DNA of 64,000 bases from assembly GCF_021603645.1 (NCBI RefSeq), contig NZ_BQHJ01000001.1, positions 620,001-684,000 on the forward strand, written 5' to 3'. The notes under the pieces were generated by a model, which searched no databases, had not been told where the DNA came from, and saw only the letters and a program-made list of their open reading frames with translations. The position numbers and the translations under genes are program-made. Numbering within the stretch: the first letter of the stretch is position 1; every line of letters begins with the position of its first letter. This stretch comes from Pseudomonas pseudonitroreducens (GTDB lineage Bacteria > Pseudomonadota > Gammaproteobacteria > Pseudomonadales > Pseudomonadaceae). Positions 25,292 to 35,534 of the stretch are shown here, piece by piece.

Positions 25292-25770
25292 GTACCGGTA
25301 AAATCCAGTTCGCCGAGCAGGATGGCTCATTCGTCCTGAAGTTCGTGGGCGAAGTCCGACTGACCCTGTGTTCGGCGCTGGATGCCACCATTGAAAAAAT
25401 CTTCGCCGCGTTGAATTTCTCGGCGATCATCATCGATCTCACGGAAACCCAGAGCATCGACAGCACCACGCTGGGCCTCCTGGCGAAGTTGTCGATTCTC
25501 TCGCGGCAGAAGGTCGGCCTGTTGCCCACGCTGGTCACCACCAACGCGGACATCACCCGGTTGCTGCAGTCGATGGGCTTCGATCAGGTGTTCAACATCG
25601 TTGACCGCCCGATTCCGTGCTCGGATTGCCTGACCGATCTGCCTCCCCAGGACCAGTCCGAGGAGGTGGTACGCGGCAAGGTGCTCGAGGCCCACCGTAT
25701 CCTGATGGGCCTGAACGAGACCAACCGCGAGGCCTTCCACGATCTGGTGAGCGCGCTCGAGCGCCACTGA
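25288..25770 (+). CDS. rssC: STAS-domain anti-sigma factor antagonist (RssC)
   Basis: 160 residues. The STAS domain (about 1-105) has the phosphorylation loop TQSIDSTTLGLLAKL, with Ser59 as the predicted acceptor. A C-terminal extension holds a CSDC pair and helices. It is translationally coupled to rssB. By family logic the unphosphorylated form binds an anti-sigma factor or a RssB partner. A terminator follows 18 bp after the stop. Confidence 0.9.
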   Translation: MSTGKIQFAEQDGSFVLKFVGEVRLTLCSALDATIEKIFAALNFSAIIIDLTETQSIDSTTLGLLAKLSILSRQKVGLLPTLVTTNADITRLLQSMGFDQVFNIVDRPIPCSDCLTDLPPQDQSEEVVRGKVLEAHRILMGLNETNREAFHDLVSALERH

Positions 25771-25787
25771 TTCGATGAGCTGAAATG

Positions 25788-25820
25788 CAAACCGGCGCCC
25801 TGGGGCGCCGGTTTGCGTTT
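25788..25820. terminator. Terminator between rssC and tal
   Basis: AAACCGGCGCCC-TG-GGGCGCCGGTTT, a 12-bp perfect stem shared by converging genes. Confidence 0.82.
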
Positions 25821-25835
25821 GCTCGTCCGCAGTTT

Positions 25836-26756
25836 TCAGCGGTTGGCGAGCAGCGCCTCGAGCTTTTCCTGGTCGCGGGCGAACAGGCGGATGCCTTCGG
25901 CGAGCTTCTCGGTGCCCATGGCGTCTTCGTTCATCTGCCAGCGGAAGGTACTTTCGTCCAGCACCTGGCGCGCCTCGCCACCGCCGGGCTGCAGTGCGCG
26001 TGGCAGTTCGCCCTGGGCGTCGGCCAATTGCTGCAGCAGGTCCGGGCTGATGGTCAGGCGGTCGCAGCCGGCGAGCTGCTCGATCTGGCCGAGGTTGCGG
26101 AAGCTGGCGCCCATCACCACGGTTTCGTAGCCGTTGGCCTTGTAGTAGCGATAGATGCGCGAAACGGACTGCACGCCCGGATCTTCTGCACCCACGTAGT
26201 CGCGGTTGTTGGCCTTCTTGTACCAGTCGTAGATGCGCCCGACGAAGGGTGAGATCAGGAACACGCCGGCGTCGGCGCAGGCGGCGGCCTGGGCGAAGGA
26301 GAACAGCAGGGTGAGGTTGGTCTGGATGCCTTCGCGCTCCAGTTGCTCGGCCGCGCGAATGCCTTCCCAGGTGGAAGCGATCTTGATCAGCACGCGATCG
26401 CGGCCGATGCCCTGCTGGTCATACAGGTCGATCAGGCGGTGGGCGCGCTGCAGGGTGGCTTCGGTATCGAAGGACAGGCGGGCGTCCACTTCGGTGGAGA
26501 TGCGCCCCGGAATAACACCCAGGATGTCCTTGCCCACCGCGACGGCGAAGCGGTCGCAGGCCAGGCCGGCGTCGCCCTGTGCGCCTTCGGTGGCGCGCGC
26601 CAGGTGCTCGGTGTAGCGGGGCAGGGCGGCAGCCTTCAGCAGCAATGACGGGTTGGTGGTGGCATCCACTGGCTTCAGGCGGGCAATGGCGTCGAAATCG
26701 CCGGTATCGGCGACAACCGTGGTGTATTGCTTGAGTTGTTCCAGCTTGGAGGTCAT
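25836..26756 (-). CDS. tal: Transaldolase
   Basis: 306 residues of the classic TalB type (E. coli 317). It transfers a dihydroxyacetone unit in the pentose phosphate pathway. The N-terminal signature [13 protein letters not shown] (31-43) is present. The Schiff-base Lys125 lies in [42 protein letters not shown] and the later GASFRN are also visible. GGAAG precedes the ATG. It lies 62 bp downstream of dusA on the same strand. Confidence 0.96.
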   Translation of the reverse strand: MTSKLEQLKQYTTVVADTGDFDAIARLKPVDATTNPSLLLKAAALPRYTEHLARATEGAQGDAGLACDRFAVAVGKDILGVIPGRISTEVDARLSFDTEATLQRAHRLIDLYDQQGIGRDRVLIKIASTWEGIRAAEQLEREGIQTNLTLLFSFAQAAACADAGVFLISPFVGRIYDWYKKANNRDYVGAEDPGVQSVSRIYRYYKANGYETVVMGASFRNLGQIEQLAGCDRLTISPDLLQQLADAQGELPRALQPGGGEARQVLDESTFRWQMNEDAMGTEKLAEGIRLFARDQEKLEALLANR

Positions 26757-26818
26757 GGCGCGTCTTCCGTAGAGAGTGCACCGACCTTACCCGAGGCCGA
26801 TGCGCCACTCAACGGGAC

Positions 26819-27823
<1,005 letters not shown>

Positions 27824-28017
27824 CGGTGCTTCGTATCTGGCTTCGCTGGGGGGGGGCGCGAAATCGCTCGCACCGCGGAAAGGGCGGAGATTTTACCGGT
27901 CTTGCCGAGGATGCGCACGGAAACCGGCAGGCGGTCTGTCCTGGGCTTGACCTGGCCTGGCGGTCAGCATCGACGCAACTGCTACCCTCTGGTTTCCTGA
28001 CAGAAGGATCTCACTCG

Positions 28018-28359
28018 ATGAAACCCCTATTGCTGACGCTTCCGCTGATCCTGCTGGCCGCCTGCTCCTCGCCGGGCAAGCTGAAGGAGGATGCTCCGGC
28101 ATTGCGGCTGGAGAGCGGTAAATCGCCCTCGGTCTACATGACCTGCCTGTTGCCGAAATGGCAGGCAATCCGCTCGTCGTCGACGGTGAAGGAAATCCGC
28201 TTTGGCTACCGGCTGCTGATACCGGCCACATCGGGCGACAGCCCTGAGGCGTTGCTGGAGACGACGGCAGCGGACAAGGGCAGCGATGTGGTGCTCTATC
28301 GTCGCCATTCGCCGAGCCCGGACGATGCGATCACCCAGGCGGCGCGCAGTTGCCTGTAG
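28018..28359 (+). CDS. Small predicted lipoprotein
   Basis: 113 residues with a lipoprotein signal and lipobox LLAAC (Cys16); the following SSP suggests outer-membrane sorting. The mature part has Cys residues at CLL and at the penultimate ARSCL, perhaps disulfide-linked. It matches the many short Pseudomonas lipoproteins of unknown role. AAGGAT precedes the ATG. It is divergent from dusA and unrelated in strand to the chemoreceptor 149 bp downstream by any visible coupling. Confidence 0.8.
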   Translation: MKPLLLTLPLILLAACSSPGKLKEDAPALRLESGKSPSVYMTCLLPKWQAIRSSSTVKEIRFGYRLLIPATSGDSPEALLETTAADKGSDVVLYRRHSPSPDDAITQAARSCL

Positions 28360-28508
28360 CGACTCAAGCAGCGCCTCGTCTACCACTAAGGAACGATAGC
28401 CGCCGGGTGCAGCAGGCGGCCTAATGGCTCTGACAAGAATAATCAGGCTTCCCGCTAGCGTGCCTGCGCTGCGCAGCGGTCGAGGCCCAGTAGAAGAGAG
28501 CTGCCGCC

Positions 28509-30068
28509 ATGGATATCGCGCGTCCGCGTATCATCCTCATCCTTACCTTGCAGACTTGCGGCCTGGTGCTGCTGTTCATCGCCCAGGCGCTGGGCGGCTG
28601 GCCGCTGTCGCTGTGTCTGCTGCTGGCCGCGGTGCTGCTCTGGGGGCCGTGGTTCGTTCCCGAGCGGACGGCCTCGGCCGGTGCGCTGGCGGTGCTGCCG
28701 GATGTCGCCGAGCTGACCCGCGAGCTGTCCCAGGGCACCAGTCGCAATGCGCTGTCCGCTGCCGGGGTGTCCTTCTCGGTGCAGCGCCTGGTGGAGAAGC
28801 TGGAGTCCCAGGTGGTGGCCGCCGAACAGATCGTCGGCAGCGCCGAGGTGATGATCCACACCGAGCGCGCCACTTCGAATCTGGCGCGCCAGGCGAAGGA
28901 GGCGGCCACGCTCGCCCGTGCCGGCAGCGATGCCGGGCGCAGCGAGTTGCACGCCGCCATCGATTGCATGCGCCAACTGAGCCAGCGCGCCAGTGCCAGC
29001 CGCGCGCTGATCGAGACGCTGAATGCGCGCAGTGAGGATATCCAGCGTGTCACCCAGGTCATCCAGTCCATCGCCAGCCAGACCAACCTGCTGGCCCTTA
29101 ACGCGGCCATCGAGGCGGCGCGGGCGGGCGAGCACGGCCGAGGCTTCGCCGTGGTCGCCGAGGAAGTTCGCGGTCTGGCCGGGCGTACCGCCGAGGCTAC
29201 CGACGAAGTCGGGCAGATGATCGAGGACATCCAGCGCCAGACCGGCGAGGTGGTGGAGCAGATTCGCCAGCTCACCGATGACCTCGGCCTGGGCGTCAGT
29301 CAGGTGGAAAGTACTGGCCGGCAGTTGCAGGACATCGCCGGGCTGGCCGCCACGGTGGAAACCCAGATCACCGAGATCGCCGAAGGCGCCGAGATCAACC
29401 GCAATCAGCTGGACAGCCTGTTCGCTGCCGTCGAGCAGGTGCGCGGCGACCTGCGTGCGAGCGATGAGCAGACGCACCGGCTGGCGGACGCGGCGGTGCA
29501 GCTGGAAACCCAGGCGGAAATGATCAGCGAGCGCCTGGCCGAAGTGGCCCTGGACGATTATCACCAGCGCATCTACGACCTCGCGCGAGCGGGCGCGCAG
29601 GCCATCGGCGCGCGATTCGAGGCGGACATCGATACCGGCCGCATCGGTCCGGACGATCTGTTCGATCGCGATTACCAGCCGCTGCCCGGCACCCGCCCGC
29701 AGAAGTACCGCACGCGCTTCGACCGCTATACCGACGAGGTGTTGCCGCGTATCCAGGAAGACCTGCTGCAACGTCACGAAGGTCTGGTGTTCGCCATTGC
29801 CTGCACCGCCGAGGGCTATGTGCCGACGCACAACCAGGCTTTCAGCCATCCGCCGAGCGGCGACTTGCAGGTGGACATGCTCAAGAGCCGCAGCAAGCGC
29901 CTGTTCAACGACCGCACCGGGGTGCGCTGCGGCAGTCACAACCAGCCGATGCTGCTGCAGACCTACTGCCGTGATACCGGCGAGCTGATGCACGACCTTT
30001 CGGTGCCGATCTACGTGCGCGGACGCCAGTGGGGCGGCCTGCGCCTGGGCTACCGCCCGGAAGGCTAA
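28509..30068 (+). CDS. Methyl-accepting chemotaxis protein with C-terminal sensor domain
   Basis: 519 residues. Two N-terminal membrane helices (about 7-50) have almost no periplasmic loop. A coiled coil and the canonical MCP tip [38 protein letters not shown] (pieces of about 183-220) follow. The last 170 residues form a Cache-like sensing domain ([56 protein letters not shown]). The sensor is therefore cytoplasmic and C-terminal to the signalling tip, unlike ordinary chemoreceptors. It resembles PA2788 in position, from memory. Confidence 0.87.
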   Translation: MDIARPRIILILTLQTCGLVLLFIAQALGGWPLSLCLLLAAVLLWGPWFVPERTASAGALAVLPDVAELTRELSQGTSRNALSAAGVSFSVQRLVEKLESQVVAAEQIVGSAEVMIHTERATSNLARQAKEAATLARAGSDAGRSELHAAIDCMRQLSQRASASRALIETLNARSEDIQRVTQVIQSIASQTNLLALNAAIEAARAGEHGRGFAVVAEEVRGLAGRTAEATDEVGQMIEDIQRQTGEVVEQIRQLTDDLGLGVSQVESTGRQLQDIAGLAATVETQITEIAEGAEINRNQLDSLFAAVEQVRGDLRASDEQTHRLADAAVQLETQAEMISERLAEVALDDYHQRIYDLARAGAQAIGARFEADIDTGRIGPDDLFDRDYQPLPGTRPQKYRTRFDRYTDEVLPRIQEDLLQRHEGLVFAIACTAEGYVPTHNQAFSHPPSGDLQVDMLKSRSKRLFNDRTGVRCGSHNQPMLLQTYCRDTGELMHDLSVPIYVRGRQWGGLRLGYRPEG

Positions 30069-30096
30069 ATCCGACTGCCCGTATGAAAGCCACCCT

Positions 30097-30153
30097 GCAG
30101 GAGCGAGCTTGCTCGCGAACCAGACCCCGTTGCGGGGCTGTTCGCGAGCAAAG
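30097..30153. repeat. Inverted GAGCGAGCTTGCTCGCGAAC repeat (family R1)
   Basis: The left arm GCAGGAGCGAGCTTGCTCGC and right arm GTTCGCGAGCAAAG enclose CCCCGTTGCGGGG. Other R1 copies are at 40920, 46797 and 53701. Confidence 0.82.
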
Positions 30154-30246
30154 ACTAGGCGGTTTAGAGCCGCAGAATTAAAAAAAGCCGCGAAGGAGTA
30201 GGACGCGTCTTGGTGCGGGCGTCCGGGAGACGCCCGCGAAAGGGTT

Positions 30247-31593
30247 TCAGTGATGCCCGCAGAGGGCGTCGCGGCCTTGTTCGCCGAGGATGTTGAACAG
30301 AATGTTCAGCACCACGGCCCAGATCGCGGTCATCGCGATGCCGCTGTGGGTGATCGGCTCCATCCACTGGGGCAGGGCGGCGAAGAAGTCCGGACGCACC
30401 ACCGGCACCATCCCCATGCCAATGCTCACCGCCACCAGCAACTGGTTGCGGCGGTCGACGATGTCCGCTTCGTGGAGGATGCGGATGCCACTGGCGGCGA
30501 CCATGCCGAACATGGCGATGCCGGCGCCGCCGAGTACCGCTGGCGGAATCGAAGCGACCAGGAAGGCGGCCTTGGGCAGCAGCGACAGGGCGATCAGGAA
30601 CAGCGCGGCGGCAGCGGTGACGTAGCGGCTGCGCACGCCGGTCATCTGCACCAGGCCGATGTTCTGGGCGAACGAGGAATGGGTGAAAGTGTTCATGAAG
30701 CCGGCTACGAACGAGGCGCTGGCATCGCACAGCAGGCCGCGGCGCAGGCGGTTGGGGCAGATTTCGGTCTCGGTGATCTTGCCCAGGGCGAGGAACATGC
30801 CGGTGGACTCGACGAAGATGATCACCACCACCAGGCACATCGAAAGCACCGGGGCCAGGTGGAATTCCGGAGCGCCGAAGTGCAGCGGGGTGACGATGTC
30901 GAACCACGGGCGCTGCTCGATGCCGTCGAGGCTGACCATGCCCATGCTGGCGCCGATGATGTAGCCCAGCAGCATGCCGATCAGCACCGAGACGTTGACC
31001 CAGAAGCCCTTCAGGAAGCGGTTGATCAGCAGGATCACCGCCAGCACGAAGGACGACAGGGCGAGGTATTCGATGGCGCCGAAGTTGGCTGCCGCCTTGC
31101 CGCCGCCGGCCCAGTTGATCGCCACCGGGAACAGGCACATGCCGATGGAGGTGATCACGGTGCCGGTCACCAGCGGCGGGAAGAAGCGCACGATGCGGCT
31201 CATGAACGGCGCGATGAGCATGCCGAAGAAGCCGGCGGCGATGGTCGCGCCGAAGATGCCGGTCATGCCGACGCCGGGCATGCCGGCCATGGCGACCATG
31301 CTGCCGACGGCGGCGAAGCTGGCGCCCATCATTACCGGCATGCGGATGCCCACCGGGCCGATGCCGAGCGATTGCACCAGCGTGGCGATGCCGGCAACCA
31401 GCAGGTCGGCGTTGATCAGGAAGGCGATTTCTTCACGGGAGAGACCGGCGGCCTGGCCGACGATCAGCGGTACGGCGACGGCGCCACCGTACATCAGGAG
31501 AACGTGCTGGAAGCCGACCAGCAGCAGCTGCAGCAAAGGCAAACGCTGGTCGACGGGCGAGCCGGTATGGGAGCGCTCAGTTACCACGGACAT
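30247..31593 (-). CDS. NCS2 nucleobase:cation symporter, probable urate/xanthine permease
   Basis: 448 residues with 12-14 membrane helices, a member of the NCS2 (UraA/UapA) family. The substrate motif region is FVESTGMFLALGKITE and the helix before it is PLHFGAPEFHLAPVLSM. It also has the QNIGLVQMTGVRSRYV motif of purine-specific NCS2 carriers. The likely substrate is urate or xanthine, since the next gene is urate hydroxylase puuD. A TTGTATACAA operator lies just upstream of its promoter. The ATG has weak Shine-Dalgarno GAGG. Confidence 0.88.
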   Translation of the reverse strand: MSVVTERSHTGSPVDQRLPLLQLLLVGFQHVLLMYGGAVAVPLIVGQAAGLSREEIAFLINADLLVAGIATLVQSLGIGPVGIRMPVMMGASFAAVGSMVAMAGMPGVGMTGIFGATIAAGFFGMLIAPFMSRIVRFFPPLVTGTVITSIGMCLFPVAINWAGGGKAAANFGAIEYLALSSFVLAVILLINRFLKGFWVNVSVLIGMLLGYIIGASMGMVSLDGIEQRPWFDIVTPLHFGAPEFHLAPVLSMCLVVVIIFVESTGMFLALGKITETEICPNRLRRGLLCDASASFVAGFMNTFTHSSFAQNIGLVQMTGVRSRYVTAAAALFLIALSLLPKAAFLVASIPPAVLGGAGIAMFGMVAASGIRILHEADIVDRRNQLLVAVSIGMGMVPVVRPDFFAALPQWMEPITHSGIAMTAIWAVVLNILFNILGEQGRDALCGHH

Positions 31594-31705
31594 GCAACAC
31601 CTCGGTTTTTATTGTTGTCAGTCGCTGGTTGCCGGACGGGCACGACAACCGGGAAGTACTGGCCGATCTCACCCCCGGGGCCGAGCGGGTGAAGCGGTGC
31701 GGGAC

Positions 31706-31734
31706 TTTATAAACGCGATGTGTATTAGGTTCAA
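31706..31734 (-). promoter_or_regulatory. Promoter of the urate-type permease gene
   Basis: On the minus strand, the -35 TTGAAC (31734-31729), a 17-bp spacer and the -10 TATAAA (31711-31706). The leader to the ATG is about 105 bp. Confidence 0.7.
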
Positions 31735-31741
31735 TCGATTT

Positions 31742-31751
31742 TTGTATACAA
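31742..31751. promoter_or_regulatory. Operator TTGTATACAA upstream of the permease promoter
   Basis: A perfect 10-bp palindrome 7 bp upstream of the -35. The same motif is at puuE and uraH, and close variants are at azgA and its regulator. Confidence 0.68.
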
Positions 31752-31883
31752 CTCGTCGGTCACGTTTTGTCTCCATGGTGCTGCATGGCTCTAGGCCGCG
31801 TGTTTCCTGGCTTTGGTATTTCTGTAGCCTTTGGTCGAGTGGACTACATTTTTTGTTTCAGGGGCATGGTGCAGGCGGATGGC

Positions 31884-31951
31884 AATCGCGGACAGAGTCC
31901 GCTCCTACGCCAAGGTTTGGTATCTGCGTAGGAGCGGACTCTGTCCGCGAT
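31884..31951. repeat. Inverted ATCGCGGACAGAGTCCGCTCCTAC repeat (family R2)
   Basis: Two near-perfect arms are separated by about 20 bp. Each arm also has internal symmetry (GCGGAC...GTCCGC). Related copies are at 46896 and 49551. Confidence 0.85.
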
Positions 31952-31996
31952 CGGTTGAGGCGCCTGCCGAAGCAACCTGAGGGTTTGCGCAGGCAT

Positions 31997-32026
31997 AAAA
32001 AAACCGCACCCGAGGGTGCGGTTTTC
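31997..32026 (-). terminator. Terminator of puuD
   Basis: Minus-strand stem AACCGCACCC-TCG-GGTGCGGTT followed by a run of T. Confidence 0.88.
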
Positions 32027-32043
32027 CTGGCCGTGCCGCAGGC

Positions 32044-33378
32044 TCAATTCACCTGGGCGCCCTTGGCGATCCAGTCGCCGATGAGCTTGCGCTCTTCCGT
32101 GGTCATCTGCGTGATGTTGCCCAGCGGCATCACCTGCGAAGCCACGGCCTGCGCCTGGATGCGCGGGGCGAGCTGCTGGATCTGCTGCGGGGTGTCGAAC
32201 ATCACGCCGGCCGGCGCGGTGCTGAACAGGTTGCTGGTCGGCTTGGCCGAGTGGCAGACGGCGCAGCGCTCCTGGATGACGTGATGGACCTTGTCGAAGC
32301 CTTCGGGCGAACCGGCGGTGGAGGCCTGGGCCGGAGCGGCCTGAGCCTGCTGGGCAGCGGCAGCCTTGGCGGCTTCCTCGTCCTTGGCGCGTTCTGCCGG
32401 GGTCTTGCCGCCGACGGCGGTTTCCGGCAGCGGCTGGTACTCCACCTTCGCCGGCTGGGCGCTGGCAGTGTTGTCACTGCTGGGGAAGTTCGGGCCGGTG
32501 ACGAACGCCAGGGCGATCATGCCGACGGCGCCGGCGGGCAGCGCCCAGGCCATGCCGTTGCCATTGTGGCGGGTGTTGAAGTAGTGACGCACGATCACTG
32601 CCAGCGCCGCGATGCAGGTCAGGATCAGCCAGTTGTAGTGGCTGCCGTAGGTGCTCGGGAAGTGGTTGCTGATCATGATGAACAGCACCGGCAGGGTGAA
32701 GTAGTTGTTGTGGCGCGAACGCAGCAGGCCCTTGGCCGGCAATACCGGATCAGGCTCGCGACCTTCCTCGATGGCCTTAACCAGCGCGCGCTGGGCCGGC
32801 ATGATCACGCGGAACACGTTGCCCACCATGATGGTGCCGATGATGGCGCCCACGTGCAGGTAGGCACCGCGGCCGCTGAACACCTGGCTGAGCAGGTAGG
32901 CGGCGAGGACCAGCAGGCCGAACAGGATGGCGCCGAGCAGGGCGGGTTTCTTGCCCAGCGGGGAGTCGCACAGGGTGCTGTAGATGAACCAGCCGGCGAT
33001 CAGCGAGCCGATGCCGATGGCGATGGCTGCGGCCGGGGCGAGGTCACTTCCCGGGGCGATCAGGTACAGGGTCGGGTTCAGGTAGAACACGATGGTCAGC
33101 AGGCAGACGCCCGACATCCAGGTGGAGTAGGCCTCCCATTTGAACCAGTGCAGGTTGTCCGGCATTTTCGGCGGGGCGAGCTTGTACTTCTCCAGGTGGT
33201 AGATACCGCCACCATGGATCGCCCAGAGATCACCGGAGAGCCCCTCGCGCGGGTTGGCGCGGTTGAGGTTGTTCTCCAGCCAGACGAAGTAGAACGAGGC
33301 GCCGATCCAGGCGATGCCCACAATCATGTGGACCCAGCGGACCAGCAGGTTCAGCCATTCGATGAGATGTGCTTCCAC
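32044..33378 (-). CDS. puuD: Membrane-bound urate hydroxylase (PuuD) with cytochrome c domain
   Basis: 444 residues. An N-terminal membrane domain of about eight helices (LNLLVRWVHMIVGIAWIGASFYF..., HWFKWEAYSTWMSG) is the urate-oxidising part that makes 5-hydroxyisourate. An Ala/Gln-rich linker joins a C-terminal cytochrome c domain with CAVCH (372-376) and axial Met417. It starts at GTG with AGAGG upstream. allA lies 53 bp upstream on the same strand, with uraD and puuE beyond, so a puuE-uraD-allA-puuD transcript is likely. Confidence 0.94.
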   Translation of the reverse strand: MEAHLIEWLNLLVRWVHMIVGIAWIGASFYFVWLENNLNRANPREGLSGDLWAIHGGGIYHLEKYKLAPPKMPDNLHWFKWEAYSTWMSGVCLLTIVFYLNPTLYLIAPGSDLAPAAAIAIGIGSLIAGWFIYSTLCDSPLGKKPALLGAILFGLLVLAAYLLSQVFSGRGAYLHVGAIIGTIMVGNVFRVIMPAQRALVKAIEEGREPDPVLPAKGLLRSRHNNYFTLPVLFIMISNHFPSTYGSHYNWLILTCIAALAVIVRHYFNTRHNGNGMAWALPAGAVGMIALAFVTGPNFPSSDNTASAQPAKVEYQPLPETAVGGKTPAERAKDEEAAKAAAAQQAQAAPAQASTAGSPEGFDKVHHVIQERCAVCHSAKPTSNLFSTAPAGVMFDTPQQIQQLAPRIQAQAVASQVMPLGNITQMTTEERKLIGDWIAKGAQVN

Positions 33379-33431
33379 AGTTTTTTACCTCTTGCCCGGG
33401 TGCCGCCGTCGCGGCAGGCGGGCCTCTCTTA

Positions 33432-33938
33432 TTAGTTCGCTTGGGGGTCGAGGAGGAGCTGTTCGTCCTCGGTGAAGAAATGCTCGTCGCAGTTGTTGCC
33501 AGAACCGCTGCGATCGACCACCAGGAAGTCATCCCGCTTTTCGATCGTCAGCACCGGGTGGTGCCAGACGCCGCGGTGGTAATTGACGCCCTGCTTGCCG
33601 TTGGACAGGAAAGCGCGGACGAGGCCCGATACAGGTACATCGCCAAGTGGCGCGACCACGATCAGAAAGGGGTTGCCGAGCAGCGGAATGAACGCCTGGC
33701 TGCCCTGCGGATGACGCTCCAGCATGCGGATGCGCAAAGGCATCTCCAGTGATTCGGCGCTGAAGATGCTGATGATTGCCTTGTCATCGGGCTGCGCCGT
33801 TTCGACGGTGGCGAGCTTGTGATAACGGCGGGTGGAGCCGTTGTTGATCATGAAGAAATCGCTGCCTTCGGTTTCGATGACATCACCGAATGGGGCGAAG
33901 GCTTCCTTGGTCAACGGCTCGATCTTCAGGGTACGCAT
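33432..33938 (-). CDS. allA: Ureidoglycolate lyase
   Basis: 168 residues of the AllA cupin-like family, which splits ureidoglycolate into glyoxylate and urea. It begins MRTLKIEPLTKEAFAPFGDVIE. Core motifs are INNGSTRRYHKL, ERHPQGSQAFIPL, VAPLGDVP and the HRGVWHHPVL His cluster. AAGAAG precedes the ATG. A 68-bp gap separates it from uraD; in the PAO1 order I remember, allantoicase lies between these two. Confidence 0.94.
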   Translation of the reverse strand: MRTLKIEPLTKEAFAPFGDVIETEGSDFFMINNGSTRRYHKLATVETAQPDDKAIISIFSAESLEMPLRIRMLERHPQGSQAFIPLLGNPFLIVVAPLGDVPVSGLVRAFLSNGKQGVNYHRGVWHHPVLTIEKRDDFLVVDRSGSGNNCDEHFFTEDEQLLLDPQAN

Positions 33939-34006
33939 GGCTGGTCTTCTTATTTCGTTGTTCGCATGGGCCCCTTCCGGTGGAAGGGGAATGAAGGTCC
34001 GCTGGC

Positions 34007-34522
34007 TCAGAGTTGCTGCAGGCGGAACATCGCGATCTTGTTGATCTCCGCCAGGGCGGTCTGGAATTCCTGCTCCGGCGTGTTGTGGATGCGTTCTTCG
34101 AACGCGGCCAGGATCTGGTGGCGGTTGCTGCCCTTCACCGCCTTGATGAAGGGGAAGCCGAACTTGGCCTTGTAGGCGTCGTTGAGTTCGGTGAAGCGGG
34201 CGAACTCCTCGGCGCTGCAGTCCTGGATGCCGGCGCCGGCCTGTTCGGCGGTGCTGGAGGCAGTCAACTCGCCACGGATCGCGGCCTTGCCAGCGAGGTC
34301 CGGGTGCGCGTTGATCAGCGCCAACTGAGCCTCGTGGCTGGCGGACAGGAGAATGTCGGCCATGCGCTGCTGCAGCTGTTCGATGTCGTTCAGGCTGTCG
34401 TCGACGCCCAGGTCGTAGGCCTTCTCGGCGACCCACGGGGAGTGCTCGTAGATGTCGGCGAAGGTGGCAACGAAGGCGGCGCGGTCGAGGTTGGCCGGGG
34501 TCAGGGTCTGGAAGCGGCTCAT
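34007..34522 (-). CDS. uraD: 2-oxo-4-hydroxy-4-carboxy-5-ureidoimidazoline (OHCU) decarboxylase
   Basis: 171 residues. It catalyses the last step from OHCU to S-allantoin. Family catalytic residues are visible: His73 in NAHPDLAGKAA, Glu93 in STAEQAGAG, and the substrate loop FGFPFIKAVKG. The ATG at 34522 is preferred over a longer frame. It overlaps the puuE stop by four bases, so the two are coupled. Confidence 0.93.
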   Translation of the reverse strand: MSRFQTLTPANLDRAAFVATFADIYEHSPWVAEKAYDLGVDDSLNDIEQLQQRMADILLSASHEAQLALINAHPDLAGKAAIRGELTASSTAEQAGAGIQDCSAEEFARFTELNDAYKAKFGFPFIKAVKGSNRHQILAAFEERIHNTPEQEFQTALAEINKIAMFRLQQL

Positions 34523-35454
34523 GCCGGGTTCTCCTGCGCTTTGAACGGGTGGTTCTCGTGCCAGTGCTTGGCGATGTCGACGCGGCGGGTGATCCACACC
34601 TTCTCGTGACCCTTAACGTACTGGATGAAACGCTCCAGCGAGGCCATACGCGCCGGACGGCCCAGCAGGCGGCAGTGCATGCCGATGGAGAGCATCTTCG
34701 GCGCGCCCTCGGCACCCTCGGCGTAGAGCACGTCGAAGGCGTCCTTGAGGTATTCGAAGAAGTCGTCGCCCTTGTTGAAGCCCTGCACCTGGGTGAAGCG
34801 CATGTCGTTGGTGTCCAGGGTGTAGGGGATCACCAGGTGCGGCTTCTCGGCGGTGCTTGCCGGGTCCCAGTAGGGCAGGTCGTCGTCGTAGGTATCGGAG
34901 TCGTAGAGGAAGTTGCCGTCCTCGCGGACGATGCGGCGGGTGTTCGGGCCCAGGCGGCCGGTGTACCAGCCCTGCGGGCGCTGGCCGGTCAGTTCGGTGA
35001 GGATGCGCACGGCCTCGAACATGTGTTCGCGTTCCTGCGCCTCGTCCATGTACTGGTAGTCGATCCAGCGGTAGCCGTGGCTGCAGATCTCGTGGCCGTC
35101 GGCGACCATCTGGCGGATCGCTTCCGGGTGGCGCTGGGCAGCCATGGCCACGGCGAATACGGTCAGCGGCAGGTCATATTTCCTGAACAGTTTGAGCAGG
35201 CGCCACACGCCGGCACGGCTGCCGTATTCGTAGAGCGATTCCATGCACATGTTGCGCTCGCCCTTGAGCGGCTGGGCGGCGACCATTTCGGAGAGGAAGG
35301 CTTCGGATTCGGCGTCGCCATGGAGGATGTTGCGCTCGCCGCCTTCCTCGTAGTTGAGGACGAAGGACAGGGCGATGCGCGCATCGTTCGGCCAGTGCGG
35401 ATGGGGGATGTTGTTGCCGTAACCGATCAGGTCGCGTGGGTAATCAGCGCTCAC
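34519..35454 (-). CDS. puuE: Allantoinase PuuE (polysaccharide-deacetylase fold)
   Basis: 311 residues, the length of the metal-independent Pseudomonas PuuE allantoinase rather than the amidohydrolase AllB. It hydrolyses allantoin to allantoate. Recognisable pieces are YPRDLIGYGNNIPHPHWPNDARIALSF, LNYEEGGERN, EICSHGYRWIDYQ and SIGMHCRLLGRPARM. The start is GTG at 35454 with AAGGAA upstream; the longer upstream ATG frame crosses the operator and is non-coding. Confidence 0.93.
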   Translation of the reverse strand: MSADYPRDLIGYGNNIPHPHWPNDARIALSFVLNYEEGGERNILHGDAESEAFLSEMVAAQPLKGERNMCMESLYEYGSRAGVWRLLKLFRKYDLPLTVFAVAMAAQRHPEAIRQMVADGHEICSHGYRWIDYQYMDEAQEREHMFEAVRILTELTGQRPQGWYTGRLGPNTRRIVREDGNFLYDSDTYDDDLPYWDPASTAEKPHLVIPYTLDTNDMRFTQVQGFNKGDDFFEYLKDAFDVLYAEGAEGAPKMLSIGMHCRLLGRPARMASLERFIQYVKGHEKVWITRRVDIAKHWHENHPFKAQENPA

Positions 35455-35524
35455 TGCAGTGTTCCTTCTTGTGGTTGGCGGTCGGCGCCGGGTCGGTGGA
35501 CTGTGCGCTGCCGTGATGGATGCA

Positions 35525-35534
35525 TTGTATACAA
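35525..35534. promoter_or_regulatory. Operator TTGTATACAA overlapping the puuE promoter
   Basis: A perfect palindrome covering the predicted -10 (TATACA on the minus strand at 35531-35526). The -35 TTTACA is at 35554-35549 with 17-bp spacing. This placement suggests repression. Confidence 0.72.

Larger units (their letters stand above)
31594..32043. other. 450-bp intergenic region between urate permease and puuD
   Basis: It holds the permease leader and promoter, one operator, an R2 inverted repeat and the puuD terminator. No coding signal is seen in it. Confidence 0.7.
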
